Source of the DNA: Roseivirga seohaensis
GTDB taxonomy: Bacteria > Bacteroidota > Bacteroidia > Cytophagales > Cyclobacteriaceae
Reading direction: 5' to 3'
Assembly (NCBI RefSeq): GCF_001592945.1
Contig: NZ_LRPB01000006.1
Location: 186,001 to 250,000, forward strand
DNA: 64,000 nt
The position numbers and the translations under genes were made by a program. Shown piece after piece: positions 60,266-64,000 of this stretch. Under the pieces are notes generated by a model, which had not been told where the DNA came from, ran no database searches, and saw only the letters and a list, made by a program, of their open reading frames with translations. How positions within the stretch are numbered: the first letter of the stretch is position 1; every line of letters begins with the position of its first letter.

Positions 60266-61150
60266 TTAATTCGATTCTTCTACATAAAGCTCACCATCTG
60301 GAGGCAAAGCTCCTGGAGGATTGGTTCCTCTTAAGCTTTTTACATATGAAGCCACGTTTTGTAAACGAATAGGGTTCAATTTGCTCTCCCACGAAATCAT
60401 GGCCGTATTCGGTACTCCATTCTTGATCACATTGTAAATATCCGTCATACTTCCACCATGTTTCCAGTAATCATCGGTTAGATTTGGACCAGCCAAACCA
60501 CCACCATCAGCTTTATGACACATTCCACACTGGGCTTCGAAAAACTTCTTACCATCTGCTAATGCTTCAGCGTCATCATTAAAAGGCACATTGCTTTCAT
60601 CAAAGTCTACCACAATGGTTTGCTCCATATTGCTTTTGGCAGCTTGAGCCAAGGCCATTTCAATTTCGTATTCCTCCTCTTGCAAAGGAGCCGACTTGAA
60701 CACGTGGAATACCATAAGGTAAATTACTGCATAAACTATTGATAAATAGAAGAGCGCCTTCCACCAAGGTGGCAAGTGGTTATCAAGCTCCTTAATACCA
60801 TCGTAATCATGGTCGAGCATAATATCTTGTTCTTCTTCTAACGGCTTAAGGTCGTTCCATTTTGCCCAGGTTTTAGCAAACCAGCTAGGCTCTTTTTCCA
60901 TACTGGCTTTCTTCTCTGGCGACATCTCTTTTTGTACAACTGCTTTTAGCAGCGACACAATATTAAAGGCCAAAAGAATGACTAACAGCGACACGATGAT
61001 AAGCAAGCCAATCACCACATAAAATGCCGTAGTCTGAGAAATTCCAGTTGAACTCTCGGTTTGAGCAGCCAAAGGCGTAGTCAAAAACAAGAATGGCAGT
61101 AACATGTATTTTGAACTCAGGTTTTTAATTTTTGATTTTATCCTTTCCAT
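60266..61150 (-). CDS. ccoP: Cytochrome c subunit CcoP of cbb3 oxidase, single-heme form
   Basis: From the start I favour (MERIKSKIKN, 294 residues, four bases after the ccoQ stop) it has a signal-like segment ending LAAQ, a membrane helix, a cbb3-type N-terminal region and one cytochrome c domain with CGMCH near 212 and axial Met in AMISW. Classical CcoP has two hemes; here only one CxxCH exists. An in-frame ATG 69 bases upstream would overlap ccoQ. Confidence 0.9.
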   Translation of the reverse strand: MERIKSKIKNLSSKYMLLPFLFLTTPLAAQTESSTGISQTTAFYVVIGLLIIVSLLVILLAFNIVSLLKAVVQKEMSPEKKASMEKEPSWFAKTWAKWNDLKPLEEEQDIMLDHDYDGIKELDNHLPPWWKALFYLSIVYAVIYLMVFHVFKSAPLQEEEYEIEMALAQAAKSNMEQTIVVDFDESNVPFNDDAEALADGKKFFEAQCGMCHKADGGGLAGPNLTDDYWKHGGSMTDIYNVIKNGVPNTAMISWESKLNPIRLQNVASYVKSLRGTNPPGALPPDGELYVEESN

Positions 61151-61154
61151 GAGC

Positions 61155-61355
61155 TTAGTGGTTTTCATTTTTAAAATCAGATGCAATAATTGGCGCGTCA
61201 TCAGTAAGTGGAATGTCACTCATTTCCTCCACATAATCCTTTTTCATTCTCCACACATAGAGCATTAGCCCTACAAAGAATATGAAGAAGATTGCGAGTG
61301 AAATAATTGGCCAAACCTCCACATTATGAATTTTTTCGAAATAGTGCTTAAACAT
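61155..61355 (-). CDS. ccoQ: CcoQ-like small subunit of cbb3 oxidase
   Basis: The 66-residue protein has one membrane helix (IISLAIFFIFFVGLMLYVWRM, about 18-38) followed by an acidic tail. Position between ccoNO and ccoP and the size match CcoQ, which stabilises the complex. It lies 3 bases after the ccoNO stop. Confidence 0.85.
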   Translation of the reverse strand: MFKHYFEKIHNVEVWPIISLAIFFIFFVGLMLYVWRMKKDYVEEMSDIPLTDDAPIIASDFKNENH

Positions 61356-61358
61356 GGC

Positions 61359-63524
61359 CTAAGGGTTTTGATCGTTTGAATTCACTTTAATATCAGTACC
61401 CAACCTTTGTAGGTAAGCAATTAGTGCAATGATCTCTGATGTTTCCGATATTTTCGTTTGAGTCTCATACTCTATGCTTTCCATAACCTGTTTTCCATTC
61501 GCATCATTCTTAATATCGTTCAAAATGCTATTAGCTTGGGCTTTCAGATCTAAGTTTGCAGTTTCTTCGTAGCCTTCTGCATAAGGAACCCCAACCCTTC
61601 TAAGCGCTTTAATTTTACCAGCAGTTTCATCCAAATCTATAGTTTGCTTAAATAGCCAAGGGTAACGTGGCATAATAGACCCAGGAGATGGAGCCGCTGG
61701 ATCATACATGTGACTTAAATGCCAAGCATTGTTCCATTTTCCCCCAACCCTATGCAAATCTGGCCCGGTACGTTTCGATCCCCAAAGGAATGGGTGATCG
61801 TATACAAACTCACCTGCTTTAGAGTATTCACCATAACGTTCAGTTTCTGACCTAAACGGCCTCACCATTTGCGTATGGCAGTTATTACATCCTTCCTTAA
61901 TGTATAAATCTCTTCCATGAAGTTCAAGTGGAGTATATGGCTGAACACTTTCTATAGTTGGAATATTAGACTTGATTAAGAAAGTAGGTACCATTTCTAC
62001 CACACCTCCTATAATGATAGCAACCAAAGTAAGGGCAGTAAAGATCACTGGTTTTCTTTCTAATACTGCATGCCAGTGGCCTCCAACAATTTTCTTTTTC
62101 TCCAATGCTGGTGCCTCGGCTGCTTCTTCTGCTTTGAAACTTCCTTGTTTAGCAGTTTTCACCAAGTTATAGGCCATCATTATTGCGCCAGTCAGGTATA
62201 ATACTCCACCTACCGCTCTCATCATGTACATTGGTACAATTTGAGTTACTGTTTCTAAGAAGTTAGGATACTCTAAAAAGCCTTCAGCATTAAAATTTTT
62301 CCACATTAAACTTTGTACTACACCAGCAGTGTAAAGCGGAAGCGCATAAACGATTATTCCTAGTGTACCAATCCAAAAGTGAACATTGGCTAGTTTAGTA
62401 GAATATAGTTTTGTGCCCCACATTCTAGGGATCATCCAGTACAGCATACCGAAGATCAAGAAACCGTTCCAACCTAAACCACCCACGTGAACGTGAGCAA
62501 CGATCCAGTCGGTAAAGTGAGCAATAGCGTTTACGTTTTTAATAGAAAGCAATGGACCTTCTAGTGTAGCCATACCATATGCCGTAACAGCTACTACCAT
62601 AAATTTCAAAACCGGATCTTCACGAACTCTGTCCCAAGCTCCTCTTAAAGTAAGAAGTCCGTTAAGCATACCTCCCCAAGATGGAGCGATCAGCATAATT
62701 GAAAATACAGTTCCTAAAGACTGTGCCCAGTTAGGTAATGAAGTATATAATAAGTGGTGAGGGCCTGCCCATATATAAATAAATATAAGCGACCAGAAGT
62801 GAATAATAGACAGTTTATAAGAGTAAACAGGTCTGTTGGCAGCCTTAGGTAAGTAGTAGTACATAATCCCCAAGAAAGGCGTAGTAAGGAAGAATGCTAC
62901 TGCATTATGACCATACCACCACTGTACTAAAGCATCTTGCACACCAGCGTACCAAGAGTAACTTTTGAACATGGTTACCGGAATTTCGAATGAATTTACC
63001 ACGTGCAATACCGCAACCGTAACAAATGTGGCGATGTAGAACCAAATAGCTACATACATGTGGCGTTCTCTTCTTTTCAGAATCGTTCCAATCATGTTGA
63101 TACCAAACACCACCCAAATCACCGTTATGGCAATATCTATTGGCCATTCTAGCTCAGCATATTCCTTTGAGGTGTTCATTCCTAGAGGAAGCGTGATTAC
63201 CGCTGCTAAAATAATGAGTTGCCATCCCCAGAAATGAATCCAGCTTAGTCTATCGCTAAACATGCGTGTTTTTAATAAACGCTGCATAGAATAATACACT
63301 CCGGCAAACATGGCGTTACCCACAAATGCAAAAATTACCGCATTGGTGTGTAATGGACGAATACGACCGAAAGTGGTGAATTGAAGACCCAAGTTGGCTT
63401 CGGGTAAAAAAAGTTGGGTGGCCATGAGAATACCCACCAGCATGCCAATAAGGCCGAAAGCGACCGTGGCGATGACGAAGTATTTGACAATTTTGTTGTC
63501 GTACTTAAATTGCTGTAGTTCCAT
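61359..63524 (-). CDS. ccoN: cbb3-type cytochrome c oxidase, fused CcoN and CcoO subunits
   Basis: The 721-residue protein joins both core subunits. Residues about 1-475 form a twelve-helix heme-copper oxidase: RIRPLHTNAVIF, WWYGHNAVAFFL, HHLLYT and VAHVHVGGLGWNGF supply heme and copper histidines. About 510-721 is the membrane-anchored mono-heme CcoO, with CNNCHTQMVRPF. It is the high-affinity terminal oxidase. The fusion is common in Bacteroidota. Confidence 0.95.
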   Translation of the reverse strand: MELQQFKYDNKIVKYFVIATVAFGLIGMLVGILMATQLFLPEANLGLQFTTFGRIRPLHTNAVIFAFVGNAMFAGVYYSMQRLLKTRMFSDRLSWIHFWGWQLIILAAVITLPLGMNTSKEYAELEWPIDIAITVIWVVFGINMIGTILKRRERHMYVAIWFYIATFVTVAVLHVVNSFEIPVTMFKSYSWYAGVQDALVQWWYGHNAVAFFLTTPFLGIMYYYLPKAANRPVYSYKLSIIHFWSLIFIYIWAGPHHLLYTSLPNWAQSLGTVFSIMLIAPSWGGMLNGLLTLRGAWDRVREDPVLKFMVVAVTAYGMATLEGPLLSIKNVNAIAHFTDWIVAHVHVGGLGWNGFLIFGMLYWMIPRMWGTKLYSTKLANVHFWIGTLGIIVYALPLYTAGVVQSLMWKNFNAEGFLEYPNFLETVTQIVPMYMMRAVGGVLYLTGAIMMAYNLVKTAKQGSFKAEEAAEAPALEKKKIVGGHWHAVLERKPVIFTALTLVAIIIGGVVEMVPTFLIKSNIPTIESVQPYTPLELHGRDLYIKEGCNNCHTQMVRPFRSETERYGEYSKAGEFVYDHPFLWGSKRTGPDLHRVGGKWNNAWHLSHMYDPAAPSPGSIMPRYPWLFKQTIDLDETAGKIKALRRVGVPYAEGYEETANLDLKAQANSILNDIKNDANGKQVMESIEYETQTKISETSEIIALIAYLQRLGTDIKVNSNDQNP

Positions 63525-63757
63525 AATTTATAAGGCGTAGTGATTCCTAAACAGTTGCAAGGTAGATTCAGCAGCACCGTTTCTACCTGACAGGCATTAG
63601 CCAAAAAGATGATATAAATCAGGTTTTCTGGTTTACCAGTTCTCTATTGAATAACTGGTTCATGAATTTACCAAAATTAACATTATGATTTACAGTAAAT
63701 TGCTTCAATAAAATCAGTCTTTAAGTATTTAAAAGCGCTTTGTATTTTTTCGCAATT
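63525..63757. other. Upstream region of the cbb3 operon
   Basis: No gene fits here. On the minus strand TACCTTGCA at 63564-63556 resembles a -7 box with one base missing. There is also a 7-bp stem (ACCAGTT/AACTGGT, 63635-63659), a 13-bp palindrome (ATTTAC-A-GTAAAT, 63688-63700) and the FNR/CRP-like dyad listed separately. Confidence 0.5.
63610..63621. promoter_or_regulatory. FNR/CRP-like dyad upstream of ccoN
   Basis: TGAT-ATAA-ATCA is the inner part of the FNR consensus TTGAT-N4-ATCAA, lacking only the outermost T and A. Its centre is 91 bases before the ccoN start and about 65 bases before a start site expected from the -7-like box. cbb3 operons are often oxygen-regulated by FNR-family factors, so it fits, but a chance match is possible. 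Confidence 0.5.
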
Positions 63758-64000
63758 ATGAAAACTATAAAAATGAGAGCTGCCCTCAAGCTCGAGGAAA
63801 TCGGGCTTTTATTAATCGTTTGTCTAATCTATTTTGAATTCTATGAAGGCGGATGGGTACTTTTTGCCAGCTTATTTTTCGCGCCTGACTTGGCATTTCT
63901 AGCGATTAATGTAAATAAAAAAGTGGCTACTATTGCTTTTAATGCAGCCCATCATAAAGGCTTGATTTCACTTTTAATGATTCTTGGCTACCTACTCTCT
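63758..64000 (+). CDS. DUF4260-like membrane protein (partial, cut by window end)
   Basis: Eighty-one codons are visible, reading MKTIKMRAALKLEEIGLLLIVCLIYF, then WVLFASLFFAPDLAFLAINV and HHKGLISLLMILGYLLS. Three membrane helices with GW and the PDL motif resemble DUF4260 proteins. Function unknown. It diverges from the cbb3 operon. Confidence 0.65.
   Translation, partial: MKTIKMRAALKLEEIGLLLIVCLIYFEFYEGGWVLFASLFFAPDLAFLAINVNKKVATIAFNAAHHKGLISLLMILGYLLS

Noticed and set aside
63672-63679. TAATTTTG on the minus strand as ccoN promoter
   Set aside because: No -33 box at 19-20 bases, and the FNR-like dyad would lie downstream of its start site; the fit is worse than the imperfect box at 63556-63564.

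Overview
The window comes from a Bacteroidota chromosome, most likely a free-living aerobic or microaerobic member of the Cytophagales. The evidence is: a DAHP synthase–chorismate mutase fusion, a CcoN–CcoO fused cbb3 oxidase, a DUF3467 gene directly after rpoC, cysteine-poor S14 and L36, and several promoters of the Bacteroidota housekeeping type (TTTG, 19-20 bases, TAnnTTTG, usually followed by CA). I see no phage, insertion sequence or CRISPR array. Coding density is high and almost every gene has a clear family.

Region 1 (1-4161, +) makes aromatic amino acids: a shortened, diverged prephenate dehydratase-like protein, then DAHP synthase/chorismate mutase, aroB and aroA. Between the first and second genes lies a 25-codon leader peptide with seven consecutive Phe/Tyr codons, followed by an intrinsic terminator just before the DAHP synthase start. 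This is a classical translation-coupled attenuator and the best regulatory find in the window. Region 2 (4243-16000) is mixed housekeeping: an ABC exporter, a small secreted protein, a BtuF-like binding protein, an M42 peptidase, the carboxyltransferase subunit of an acyl-CoA carboxylase, a Ppx/GppA phosphatase, an Ldh-type dehydrogenase, an outer-membrane barrel, a DivIC/FtsB-like protein, enolase and carA.

Region 3 (16106-47836, -) is one continuous translation and transcription block. In transcription order it reads tRNA-Tyr, tRNA-Gly, tRNA-Thr, tuf; tRNA-Trp, secE, nusG, rplK-A-J-L, rpoB, rpoC, DUF3467; rpsL, rpsG, fusA, rpsJ; rplC to rplQ with secY, map, infA, rpmJ and rpoA. Terminators and matching promoters split it: one promoter before tRNA-Tyr, one before tRNA-Trp, one before rpsL, one before rplC, and an unexpected terminator-plus-promoter pair between rpsN and rpsH.

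Region 4 (47837-50682) holds a divergent promoter region, a biotin carrier protein, pyrH, frr and a PIN-domain toxin with its DUF6364-type antitoxin, whose promoter is overlapped by a perfect inverted repeat. Region 5 (50958-57566) is a tandem duplication of a PadR-type regulator plus a large FtsX/MacB-type permease, followed by a TerB-like helical protein. Region 6 (57673-63524, -) is the cbb3 oxidase operon ccoNO-ccoQ-ccoP-ccoG-ccoH plus a SafE-like membrane protein, with an FNR/CRP-like dyad upstream. A DUF4260-type membrane protein is cut by the right edge.

All identifications rest on reading motifs and gene order by eye. Promoters, terminators and RNA structures are predictions from sequence.
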